NCBI RefSeq assembly: GCF_030505395.1
Contig: NZ_CP130044.1
Coordinates: forward strand, 1,969,001-2,033,000
DNA length: 64,000 bases
DNA from: Asticcacaulis sp. ZE23SCel15
GTDB lineage: Bacteria > Pseudomonadota > Alphaproteobacteria > Caulobacterales > Caulobacteraceae
Direction: 5' to 3'
Positions within the stretch are counted from its first letter, which is position 1, and each line of letters begins with the position of its first letter. Positions 1 through 7,647 of this stretch are shown here, piece after piece. A program made the position numbers and the translations under genes. The notes under the pieces were generated by a model. The model was given only the letters and a program-made list of their open reading frames with translations. It searched no databases and was not told the DNA's origin.

Positions 1-1104
1 TCCAGTTCGTCCTCAAGCTCGTCTTCATCCAGTTCATCATCCAGTGCGGGGAGTTTGCCCGATCCGGCGACGGCGCCAGCACTCAAGACCTTTTTCAATG
101 GCAAGTTCAAGGTCGGCTTTACCGCCGATCCGGCGTGGATCAATGATGCCCCAAGCCAGGCGATCCTGATCAAGCACGCGGGTTCGATCACCGCCGAAAA
201 CGTCATGAAGGCCCAGACTATTGGCACCAGTGCCGGTGTCTATAACTACGGTCCGGCCGATCAGGTGGTCACCTTTGCGCAGGCCAACAATATCGCTGTG
301 CGTGGTCATGCTCTGGTCTGGCATTCGTCAACACCAGCGTGGTTCTTTGCCGGTGACCGCAGCGATATGACGGCGTTTCGCGCCTTGGTGCGCCAAAGAC
401 TTGAGACCTATATCACCGATGTCGTCACCCATTTTAAGGGCAAGGTCTATGCCTGGGATGTGGTCAATGAACCGGCCAACGATGACGCCGGATCAACCTA
501 TCGCAATTCAGAATGGTATCAGATTTTTGGCGACAGTTATCTGGATATCGCCTTTCGCGCCGCGCGCGCCGCTGACCCGGATGTTGAGCTATTCATCAAT
601 GATTACAGCACCGAAGACCCCGGCAAACGCGCCCGCTATATGACGGTTATCCAGACCCTGCTCGATCGTGGTGTGCCAATCGACGGTGTGGGCCATCAGT
701 TCCATATCTCGACAACCTACCCCAGCGCCGCGCAGGTTCAGCAGGCCCTGATCGAGGTTGAGGCCAAGGGGCTGATCAACCATGTCACTGAGCTTGATAT
801 CTCCTTCTACACTGATCCGGGCTCATGCTTTGCCAATCAGACGGGATGTGTGACCGGTCTTGCGGCGGGATCGGCGGCAGTGACCACAACCTTGCGCGCG
901 CAGGCCCTGCAGTACCGGGCGATGTATGCGGTCTTTGCCGCCCGCGCCAGCGTGGAATTGGTTACCACCTGGGGCGTGGCTGACAATCATACGTGGCTTT
1001 CGACATTTCCGATTACGCGCCTGAACCTGCCGTTACTATTTGATGCGACCGGTAATCCGAAATCAGCCTTCTGGGCGGTGGTCGATCCGGTGTTTGTGCC
1101 GTGA
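1..1104 (+). CDS. GH10 endo-1,4-beta-xylanase, 5' end outside window
   Basis: Secreted xylan-cleaving glycoside hydrolase family 10 enzyme. The frame is open from base 1, so the N-terminus lies outside the window. The first 15 visible codons are all serine, a poly-Ser linker of the kind that joins carbohydrate-binding modules to catalytic domains; a binding module and signal peptide probably lie upstream (inference). The catalytic domain follows: WDVVNEP carries the acid/base Glu (codon at 469-471) and VTELDIS the nucleophile Glu (codon at 790-792). GHALVWHS and the C-terminal TTWGVAD are also family-typical. The domain is complete at its C-terminus and ends in TGA. A TTG at 55 is not the real start. 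Confidence 0.93.
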   Translation, partial: SSSSSSSSSSSSSSSAGSLPDPATAPALKTFFNGKFKVGFTADPAWINDAPSQAILIKHAGSITAENVMKAQTIGTSAGVYNYGPADQVVTFAQANNIAVRGHALVWHSSTPAWFFAGDRSDMTAFRALVRQRLETYITDVVTHFKGKVYAWDVVNEPANDDAGSTYRNSEWYQIFGDSYLDIAFRAARAADPDVELFINDYSTEDPGKRARYMTVIQTLLDRGVPIDGVGHQFHISTTYPSAAQVQQALIEVEAKGLINHVTELDISFYTDPGSCFANQTGCVTGLAAGSAAVTTTLRAQALQYRAMYAVFAARASVELVTTWGVADNHTWLSTFPITRLNLPLLFDATGNPKSAFWAVVDPVFVP

Positions 1105-1179
1105 TAACCCTTTAATTCTCAAAGCGATCTTGTGTGCAGTCATACTCAAACTCTGCGGCTATATCGGCAGGGAGTGCGC

Positions 1180-2377
1180 TTAAACGAGGACAAACTGCTC
1201 ACGCTCGAACTGCGGCACATGGAGCAGGGCGTATTGTGATATGTCCATAACAGCAACGGTGCCGCGTTTTGAACATCCACACTGTCGCAGATATTGAGCA
1301 GATCGAGGCCAATGCCGTGAATATCGTCGGGGTCGCTGACATCATCGATAAGGCCGAGTACCCATGGCGTATCGCCGTCTTTGAAATTATGTGTAAGGCA
1401 TTCCAGAACCGGCCAGTCTCTTTGTGCTAGCCCGCGCTCGGCAAAGGCTCTGATGCGAGAGTTTGAGGTGCGAGATATGGAGCGGATGGCCGTAAGACGA
1501 AGGGGTACATCATCCGAAAACGCCAATTCAAAGATTTTAGGGTGAAGGTCGGGCAAAGCGCGAAACCTGAAACATCTTAGATAAAGGCGCTGCTCAACGG
1601 GATCGTCTGATGCGATCAGGGCCGCAAACAGTTTTTGGATGTCCTCATCAGATGCCCTGCGGCCAACACCGGTACCACTAAACTTCGTTTTGAACGGATC
1701 ACTTTGTACGAGCTGAATATAGTCTTCGGTCGAAAGGTGCGGCGTTTCTGTTCGGGTTCGTCCGACATTAACAGATAGCCATCTGTCCGCATTACCCTGT
1801 CGATATAGGCGTGCACACCCCTATCAGTTTGGGCTGCCTGATCGAAGGCTTTCGTAACGTTGTCTTTTCCCAGTTTGTCCGCATAGTGCGACAAAAACCA
1901 GTTGTCTTCGCGGTATTCAGGGTTCTCAGCCAGATAGTGACCAATGTGTGAGGCCGAGAATATCAATCCTTCCACGCCGTTCAGATCGACAATGTGGTGA
2001 GATAGGTACTGATAATTCTCAATGTCCGAAACGAATTTGGCGTAGAGGGCATTTTTGGCGGCGATATTGCCGCCCAAGGCTAGTTCCAGACACAAATCGG
2101 CCAGATGAGCCGCATCATCATCTTCTGCCGCCGCCAAAGCGCCTATGATTTCATCATAATAAACTTGCGGATTGCGGGCGTGTGACAGCACCGCCATCAT
2201 CCACTTCCCGCGCCCGCCGTTGCATTGGCGGTCAAATACAGGGTTTTCGAGACAGCCTTTAAGGATAATATCCTCAACGCCGTCATCGCTACACGCTTCG
2301 ACGTGACGCAAAGCCTTGCCCATGCCCTTTTTCAGAGCATCCTCGAACGCCGTGCGGTTCAAAGCTTTAAACGTCAA
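1180..2377 (-). pseudogene. Helical protein of unknown function, two frameshifts
   Basis: One gene of about 399 codons broken by two single-base shifts. The N-terminal part (from the ATG at 2377) reads well to about 1745, where the frame must move by one base to continue into DEDIQKLFAAL and then DLHPKIFELAF. A second shift at the four-T run 1267-1270 restores MDISQYALLHVPQF and a TAA at 1180-1182. Both sites are homopolymers where one extra A on the coding strand repairs the frame. The protein is soluble and helical, HEAT-like by eye, with no family I recognise. It starts 17 bp after trxB on the same strand. Either sequencing error or a recent pseudogene. Confidence 0.7.
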
Positions 2378-2394
2378 ATGCCCCCCATCATTGA

Positions 2395-3396
2395 TTAGTA
2401 CGCGCCGATCTTGGCGGTGTTTTCGATGTTGTGGCCTTTGTGGTGGTCTTCTTCGGCCAGCAGGCGCACAGCCTCTAACGCGGCCATGCAGCCCATACCC
2501 GCAGCAGTCACGGCCTGACGGTAGACATCGTCGGTCACATCGCCCGCCGCAAATACGCCCTCAATAGCCGTCTTAGGCGTGCCCGGTGTCACGCGCAGGT
2601 AGCCGCCGGAATTGGTCTCAAGCTGACCGGCAAACAGTTGCGACGACGGCGCGTGGCCGATGGCGATGAACACACCATCGAGCGGGATTTCGTACTTTTC
2701 GCCGGTCTCAACGTGTTTCAGGCGCACGCCGGTGACCCCCATCGCGCCGAATTCATTGGTGTCGCCTAGGATTTCGTCAATGCCGACATTCCAGATCGGC
2801 TCGATCTTGGGGTCGGCCAGCAGGCGCTCCGTCAGGATTTTCTCTGAACGCAGCTCTTCACGGCGGTGGATCAGATAAACTTTTGAGGCAAACTTGGTCA
2901 GGAACAGCGCTTCTTCTACCGCCGTATTGCCGCCACCGACCACGGCCACGACCTTATTGCGATAGAAGAACCCGTCGCAGGTAGCGCACGCCGAGACGCC
3001 AAAACCCTGATAGGTTTTTTCTGACTCCAGCCCCAGCCACTTGGCCTGCGCGCCGGTCGAGATAATGACGGTTTCGGCAAGGTAGGTCGCGCCGGTTTCG
3101 GTTTCCAGCAGGAACGGACGCTTAGACAGGTCAGCCTTGACGACGATATCATTGATGACTTCGGTGCCCATGTGGACGGCCTGAGCCTGCATCTGATCCA
3201 TCAGCCACGGCCCCTGAATCACCTCTGAAAAGCCCGGATAGTTTTCGACATCGGTGGTTATAGTAAGCTGGCCACCGGCCTGCGGGCCTGTGAAGACGAC
3301 TGGATGCAGCAGGCCGCGCGCGGCATAAATGGCGGCGGTCCAGCCGGCAGGGCCGGAACCGATGATGGCGCAACGCAAAGGACGGGGCAGGGACAT
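2395..3396 (-). CDS. trxB: Thioredoxin reductase
   Basis: NADPH-dependent flavoprotein that reduces thioredoxin in the cytoplasm. Its 333 residues are close to the family length. The N-terminal FAD-binding motif GSGPAGWTAAIYAAR begins near residue 13, the redox pair CATC is at 137-140, the NADPH motif GGGNTAVEE begins near 154, and the C-terminal FAD motif GVFAAGDV is present. The domain order is canonical. The gene is followed closely by the frameshifted gene at 1180-2377 and probably shares its transcript. Confidence 0.97.
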   Translation of the reverse strand: MSLPRPLRCAIIGSGPAGWTAAIYAARGLLHPVVFTGPQAGGQLTITTDVENYPGFSEVIQGPWLMDQMQAQAVHMGTEVINDIVVKADLSKRPFLLETETGATYLAETVIISTGAQAKWLGLESEKTYQGFGVSACATCDGFFYRNKVVAVVGGGNTAVEEALFLTKFASKVYLIHRREELRSEKILTERLLADPKIEPIWNVGIDEILGDTNEFGAMGVTGVRLKHVETGEKYEIPLDGVFIAIGHAPSSQLFAGQLETNSGGYLRVTPGTPKTAIEGVFAAGDVTDDVYRQAVTAAGMGCMAALEAVRLLAEEDHHKGHNIENTAKIGAY

Positions 3397-3485
3397 GAGG
3401 CTAACTTCTGATCAGACGTGAAATGGATTCGCCAACCGTGGGCGATGGTTCCTTAGATAGGTATCGGGGCTGCGATTGTCATCCG

Positions 3486-4520
3486 TTAAGATGATGTAGC
3501 TCGTGATTTTAGTAGCGCGAGCACGGTATCAGCGGCGCGGTCAGTCTCATTGAGCGGTGTGTATGACCATGTGCGCAACTCACCATTAAACGGACGCGCG
3601 GCGCCATAGTCCTGCAACGCGCGGTGAAACTCATCAAACTTGCGTGTTGATTTGAGGGCGGAGCGACGATCCATGCTGAGGATATGAACCGGCTTCCCCG
3701 TCGCGGCGGCTTCGACGGCCATATTGATCGAATCTTCGGTGACTAAGATATGATCGGCCTTATGCAGGAAGGCGAAATAGGGATTGTCGCCGTCGCCAGT
3801 GTAGATCAGCCCCGGCAGGTCTTTGAGGGCGTTCACCAATATATCGCGGGCGGCATCAGGGGTGCGGCGGGAAATGGTCAGCAGTAAGGTGGCTCCCACG
3901 GCCACAACCGCGCGGCGGATATCGGTGGCCATCGCCTCGGCGCGGGCGACACTCAGGTCATGGGATTTGGACTTGCCGCCGATGAGTGCGGTCACAAACG
4001 GGCCTTTGAAGGCTTTGAACCGTTCCGCCCACGGTTTAAATTCGGTGGCCAGACGATCCTTGGTGATGCGGTGGGGCGCGCCCAGGATCGACAGGACATT
4101 ATCGCCTAAGACCTGATCGTGCTGAGGGGCGATGACCAGATCAAAAGCGCTCAGGTTTTCGCGTGGGTCCTGAAGCTGCACCACCAAGGTCTTGCCCTTT
4201 GAGGCGGATTTCTGGCGCAGAGAATGAGGCAGTGTGGCGCGGCCAGCGGCGATCCAGATGTCGGGGTATGGTGGGCCGACCGGATCGGAATCGCGCTTAA
4301 GCATCTGATCGGGCCACAGTTTCAAAAACGTCGGCAAGCGATCAAACAGGCGGCGATAGCGGATATGACGGGTAACGATCTGAGCGTGGGTTTTGCGGGC
4401 AATCGCCTGCGCCAGCCCCAGTACCTGATTTTCGATGCCCGCACGCCCGTCCGATACCGCCCAGATGGTCAGCGGACGCCCTTCGGGAATATGCAGGGTA
4501 TCGTCACCGGATATTGGCAT
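3486..4520 (-). CDS. Mitochondrial fission ELM1 family protein
   Basis: Member of the bacterial group related to plant ELM1 (DUF1022), 344 residues. IWAVSDGRAGIENQVLGLA at the N-terminus, a middle VTALIGGKSKSHDLS and the C-terminal LVTEDSINMAVEAAATGKPVH are typical and recall a glycosyltransferase-B fold. The bacterial function is not established. I chose the ATG at 4520 because AAAGGA lies about 5 nt upstream; an in-frame extension to 4598 runs through a low-quality Trp-rich stretch. It lies downstream of greA on the same strand but is separated from it by the hairpins at 4587-4709. Confidence 0.85.
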   Translation of the reverse strand: MPISGDDTLHIPEGRPLTIWAVSDGRAGIENQVLGLAQAIARKTHAQIVTRHIRYRRLFDRLPTFLKLWPDQMLKRDSDPVGPPYPDIWIAAGRATLPHSLRQKSASKGKTLVVQLQDPRENLSAFDLVIAPQHDQVLGDNVLSILGAPHRITKDRLATEFKPWAERFKAFKGPFVTALIGGKSKSHDLSVARAEAMATDIRRAVVAVGATLLLTISRRTPDAARDILVNALKDLPGLIYTGDGDNPYFAFLHKADHILVTEDSINMAVEAAATGKPVHILSMDRRSALKSTRKFDEFHRALQDYGAARPFNGELRTWSYTPLNETDRAADTVLALLKSRATSS

Positions 4521-4586
4521 TTCGTCCTTTAGTGCTTCAGGCCCCCACCACCACATCTCAATCGCTTCGCGATCTCGTGCGGTCCC

Positions 4587-4608
4587 CCTCCCCGGCATGC
4601 CGGGGAGG
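4587..4608. repeat. 22-bp perfect palindrome
   Basis: Perfect palindrome with left half cctccccggca, between the ELM1-family gene and the paired hairpins downstream of greA. Its CCTCCCC/GGGGAGG ends resemble the arms of the inverted-repeat element at 19536-19662, so it may be a remnant of that widespread type of intergenic repeat. Confidence 0.7.
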
Positions 4609-4618
4609 TATAAAAAGC

Positions 4619-4655
4619 CAAAGACTTGCGACGGGCCGCCCCGAGCAAGTCTTTG
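4619..4655 (-). repeat. Type B hairpin, 11-bp arms and 15-nt loop (greA terminator)
   Basis: Perfect 11-bp arms caaagacttgc/gcaagtctttg around the loop gacgggccgccccga. The arms cannot be extended in either direction. On the minus strand the hairpin is followed by GCTTTTTAT, so it can terminate greA transcription. The loop is nearly identical to that at 24592-24606, while the arms are unrelated to those of the other copies. Confidence 0.85.
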
Positions 4656-4669
4656 ACCTTAATACATTC

Positions 4670-4709
4670 CGCGAAAATGTATTGAGGCAAAGCCTCAAAC
4701 TTTTTTGCG
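4670..4709 (-). repeat. Type A hairpin with inner GAGGC stem
   Basis: Outer arms cgcgaaaatgt (4670-4680) and acttttttgcg (4699-4709) pair over 11 positions with one G-T wobble and one mismatch. The inner hairpin is ttgaggc-aaa-gcctcaa. Together with the type B hairpin at 4619-4655 and a 14-nt linker it forms a 91-bp composite just behind the greA stop, matching in minus orientation the composite at 37474-37566. An alternative small hairpin, aatacatt/aatgtatt, overlaps it at 4661-4683. Confidence 0.75.
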
Positions 4710-4715
4710 ATTAGG

Positions 4716-5189
4716 CTAGATCCATTCGACCTTGAGTATCTCATAGGCCTTGACACCACTGGGGGTCGGGACTTCGACGACATCGCCGACTTCCTTACCC
4801 ATCATGGCGCGCGACAAAGGCGAGGTCAGCGAAATCTTGCCCGATTTGACATCGGCCTCGTGCTCGCCCACCACCTGATAGCGGCCTTCTTCTTCGGTGT
4901 CTTCGTCAACGACGGTTACGGTCGCGCCGAATTTGATGTTCTCACCCGACAGCTTGGTCACGTCGATGACCTGAGCGCGGCTGATTTTGTCTTCGATCTC
5001 AGCGATTCGGCCTTCGATCCAGCCCTGACGCTCCTTGGCGGCGTGGTATTCGGCGTTTTCAGACAGGTCGCCGTGCTCGCGCGCCTCGGAGATCGCCGCA
5101 ATAACGGTCGGACGCTCAATAGACTTCAAACGCTTCAATTCTTCGTCGAGGGCGCGATAGCCTTCGCCCGTCATCGGCACTTTTTCCAT
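4716..5189 (-). CDS. greA: Transcription elongation factor GreA
   Basis: Binds the RNA polymerase secondary channel and stimulates cleavage of backtracked RNA. Starting at the ATG at 5189 gives 157 residues, the usual length, beginning [11 protein letters not shown]. The N-terminal coiled coil holds the [19 protein letters not shown] signature with the acidic tip residues, followed by the FKBP-like C-terminal domain. A longer frame upstream is rejected because it adds an unrelated hydrophobic segment. No strong ribosome site is seen. A stem-loop lies in the leader at 5233-5271. Confidence 0.96.
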   Translation of the reverse strand: MEKVPMTGEGYRALDEELKRLKSIERPTVIAAISEAREHGDLSENAEYHAAKERQGWIEGRIAEIEDKISRAQVIDVTKLSGENIKFGATVTVVDEDTEEEGRYQVVGEHEADVKSGKISLTSPLSRAMMGKEVGDVVEVPTPSGVKAYEILKVEWI

Positions 5190-5232
5190 GTGCGATTGAT
5201 TTCTTAAATGCACCCAGAGGAATAACAAAAGA

Positions 5233-5271
5233 TTTCACGTCCGGTCGAGGGTGCCTACGACCGAAGTGAAA
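5233..5271 (-). promoter_or_regulatory. Stem-loop in greA leader
   Basis: Two-part inverted repeat TTTCAC...GTGAAA enclosing CGGTCG...CGACCG, 44 bp upstream of the greA start. It would fold in the 5' leader of the transcript. Whether it attenuates greA is unknown. Confidence 0.45.
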
Positions 5272-5419
5272 AGATAGATACGGTTTATGCCGGTTGCAAG
5301 CGATCTTCGTGCCGAAAACTCGATAAAGCACAAAGGGTGTTTTGATCCGGGGCGGCGTTATATCGTGTTTTGCGTCACGGTTAAACCCCCTAAATTGCCG
5401 GGGGCTTAAGGCTATGATT

Positions 5420-7489
5420 TCAGGTGGTTTTGAGGGTGAAACTTGAAATCTTAAGCCGCAAATGTTCGGGTTTCAGGTCTTTCTGAAGAACCTTTGGCGG
5501 GGTTACCACAAAACGGATATTCAGGGTTTGAGACTGGGCCGCTACGGCTTGCGGGATCGTGACCGAATAGTCGGCATCTTTTTTAGACATTTCGAATCGG
5601 CCGACGGGCACACCATTGGCATAGATATCGACCTGTGCGGCTTTCATAGCGCGGGCGTTGATATCCAAGGTCATGACGCTAAGGGCCGGTGACGGCAGTG
5701 CCAGATTCACCTCAGCGCGCGCGCCTTCGGTCCACACGCCGACGCGCTCCGGCAACCGCCAGCCTTGACCAAACAGGCACGCCGCCGGACTGTCCCAGGT
5801 TATGGGGTGGGGTTTATTTATTTCAAACTGCGGCACCTGCGGAATGGTCTTGAGCCCTGTTTCAAGTCCGATCGGTGGGATGATCCAGATGCCGTCCAAC
5901 GCGCGAAGGCGATGCTCGGCCCCTTTGGGCGTAGGGCATTTGTTGAGCATGACATAGAGGTGGCGTGGATTAAGCTGACCGCTCTGGTAGCGCTTATATT
6001 CCTCATACTCCAGGGCCGATTGTTTGAGGTTATCACGGGCGGCGTACATAGTATTGACCGGCACTTTATTGGAGACGGCGTGCATGGTCACTTCGTAGAA
6101 CAGGGGCTGATTGCTGTGCACCGAAGGGGCCTGAAATGACACTAGATCGCTGTCTTTGATAAGTTTGTCCCACTCCGGGCTTTTGGCGATGGTAAAGACG
6201 GTCCGGTCGGAGGCGCGTGCGGTCAGGCCTTTGATCTGGGTGGCGAAACCGGCAAGGTCCATGAACTGCAAGACAACCGCTGCGGACAAGACGATGGTCA
6301 TGGTCTTTGGCCGTGACCGGTACAGCGTCAGCAGCGCCAGAAAGACCATAAGATAGGCGATCGGCCAGAACAGGCGGCCTGAAGCGCGCACGATGTTAAA
6401 CAGGTCTTCCAGAAAATCCGGCAAAGGCAGTTTCAGGATCAGAATATCATAGATCTGAATCTTGTTCGATATGGCCAGCACCAGCAGCGCGATCATCGGC
6501 CATTTCAGGGGTTTGGCCTTGATCAGTATCTCTTTGACGGTGCGGGAGTCTTCCGATTTGCAGTAGAGCCAGATGGCCGCCCCGATCAGGAACAAAAGCC
6601 CAAGGCCCAGATACTGAAACCCTTCAAAGGCCTGCCCTTCGTCCTGCTGCACCGACAGGAACGGCAACATAAAGGCTTTGTTCGATGGATTAAACGGCGC
6701 ATCCAGCCCCATGGAATAGAGCCCAAAGCCGCCGCTTTTGGCGCTGGAGCCCGAAAAGGCACCTGAAATCGCCAAGGCTATAATTGGGGCGAGCAGGGTC
6801 GCCGCCATTTTAAGACCGGAAACCCCAAGCCCTTTCACGTCTTTGGCCTGCCACTGCGGGCCAAGAACCCGCAGCCAGTCCGCCCCCCAGATCGCCAGAA
6901 CCATGACCAGAATATAGGGATGGATGAATCCGCACAGAGCCAGCAGTACGCTGTAAGCGATCCACTTGCGCTTTTCGCCCTCGACCTCAAAGAAGATATA
7001 GATCGCGCCCAGTATCAGCCAGTGCGCCACCAGCGTATCGTGGCCGATGCGCCCGTAAAGCGTCGGCAGCAGGGTTAGCAGCACGGCACCGGCCAGGGCT
7101 GACCACGGCCCCGGCGCGTGGCGCGACACTAATCTGTAGGCAATAAAATAATGCAGGCAGATGCACAGCAAAAACCACGGGCCGATATACTGGAAATAGT
7201 CGGGCAAAAGCGGTGAGATCAGCTTGAACGGGAAAGCCAGAAATGGATTTGAGTCGGTGTAGATAACGCTCTGACCCGTCGGATAACCAAGCAGGTTCTG
7301 ATGGTTAAACCCGTCGGCCCCATTACGATAGGCATGCCAACCCAGAAAATGCTGGGCCCAGTCCCCGCGCATCAGCCAGCCGACATTGGTGGGATCAAGA
7401 ATGTCCGGCGTGAAAAACAGCAAAAACAGCAGGATCGGCGCAGTGAATTTCAGAACCGTATGGTACGGCGCGGACGTATTGTCAGGCAT
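5420..7489 (-). CDS. DUF6311-like polytopic membrane protein, copy 1
   Basis: Large inner-membrane protein, 689 residues from the ATG at 7489. About ten hydrophobic helices occupy the first 450 residues, followed by a soluble, presumably periplasmic C-terminal domain of about 220 residues. The loop GWHAYRNGADGFNHQNLLG with YTDSNPFLAFPFK after the first helix resembles the DUF6311 family and the general plan of GT-C lipid-linked sugar transferases; function is unproven. It is a clear paralog of the next gene upstream (7648-9771), sharing FQYIGPWFL, GFYSMGLDA-like and NTMYAAR motifs. A weak GC stem near 5384-5408 may end transcription. Confidence 0.8.
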   Translation of the reverse strand: MPDNTSAPYHTVLKFTAPILLFLLFFTPDILDPTNVGWLMRGDWAQHFLGWHAYRNGADGFNHQNLLGYPTGQSVIYTDSNPFLAFPFKLISPLLPDYFQYIGPWFLLCICLHYFIAYRLVSRHAPGPWSALAGAVLLTLLPTLYGRIGHDTLVAHWLILGAIYIFFEVEGEKRKWIAYSVLLALCGFIHPYILVMVLAIWGADWLRVLGPQWQAKDVKGLGVSGLKMAATLLAPIIALAISGAFSGSSAKSGGFGLYSMGLDAPFNPSNKAFMLPFLSVQQDEGQAFEGFQYLGLGLLFLIGAAIWLYCKSEDSRTVKEILIKAKPLKWPMIALLVLAISNKIQIYDILILKLPLPDFLEDLFNIVRASGRLFWPIAYLMVFLALLTLYRSRPKTMTIVLSAAVVLQFMDLAGFATQIKGLTARASDRTVFTIAKSPEWDKLIKDSDLVSFQAPSVHSNQPLFYEVTMHAVSNKVPVNTMYAARDNLKQSALEYEEYKRYQSGQLNPRHLYVMLNKCPTPKGAEHRLRALDGIWIIPPIGLETGLKTIPQVPQFEINKPHPITWDSPAACLFGQGWRLPERVGVWTEGARAEVNLALPSPALSVMTLDINARAMKAAQVDIYANGVPVGRFEMSKKDADYSVTIPQAVAAQSQTLNIRFVVTPPKVLQKDLKPEHLRLKISSFTLKTT

Positions 7490-7647
7490 AGTCACAGACT
7501 TAAAAAACAGCGAACAGTTGCAGGGGCGCAAACACAGGTTCGCTGGTTCTAATCCGGAAATGCTACGGTAATTTAAACCCGCCCCCAATGCGTGGCGAAT
7601 ATAGCCGGGGCGCCTGAAAATTCAAGCGATTGAGACCTATTCTATTT

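Noticed and set aside
1-45. Ser-codon run as a microsatellite or CRISPR-like repeat
   Set aside because: It is in frame with the xylanase and uses mixed Ser codons, so it encodes a linker.
5341-5370. GGGGCGGC near 5358 as another type B hairpin core
   Set aside because: No complementary 11-bp arms flank it.
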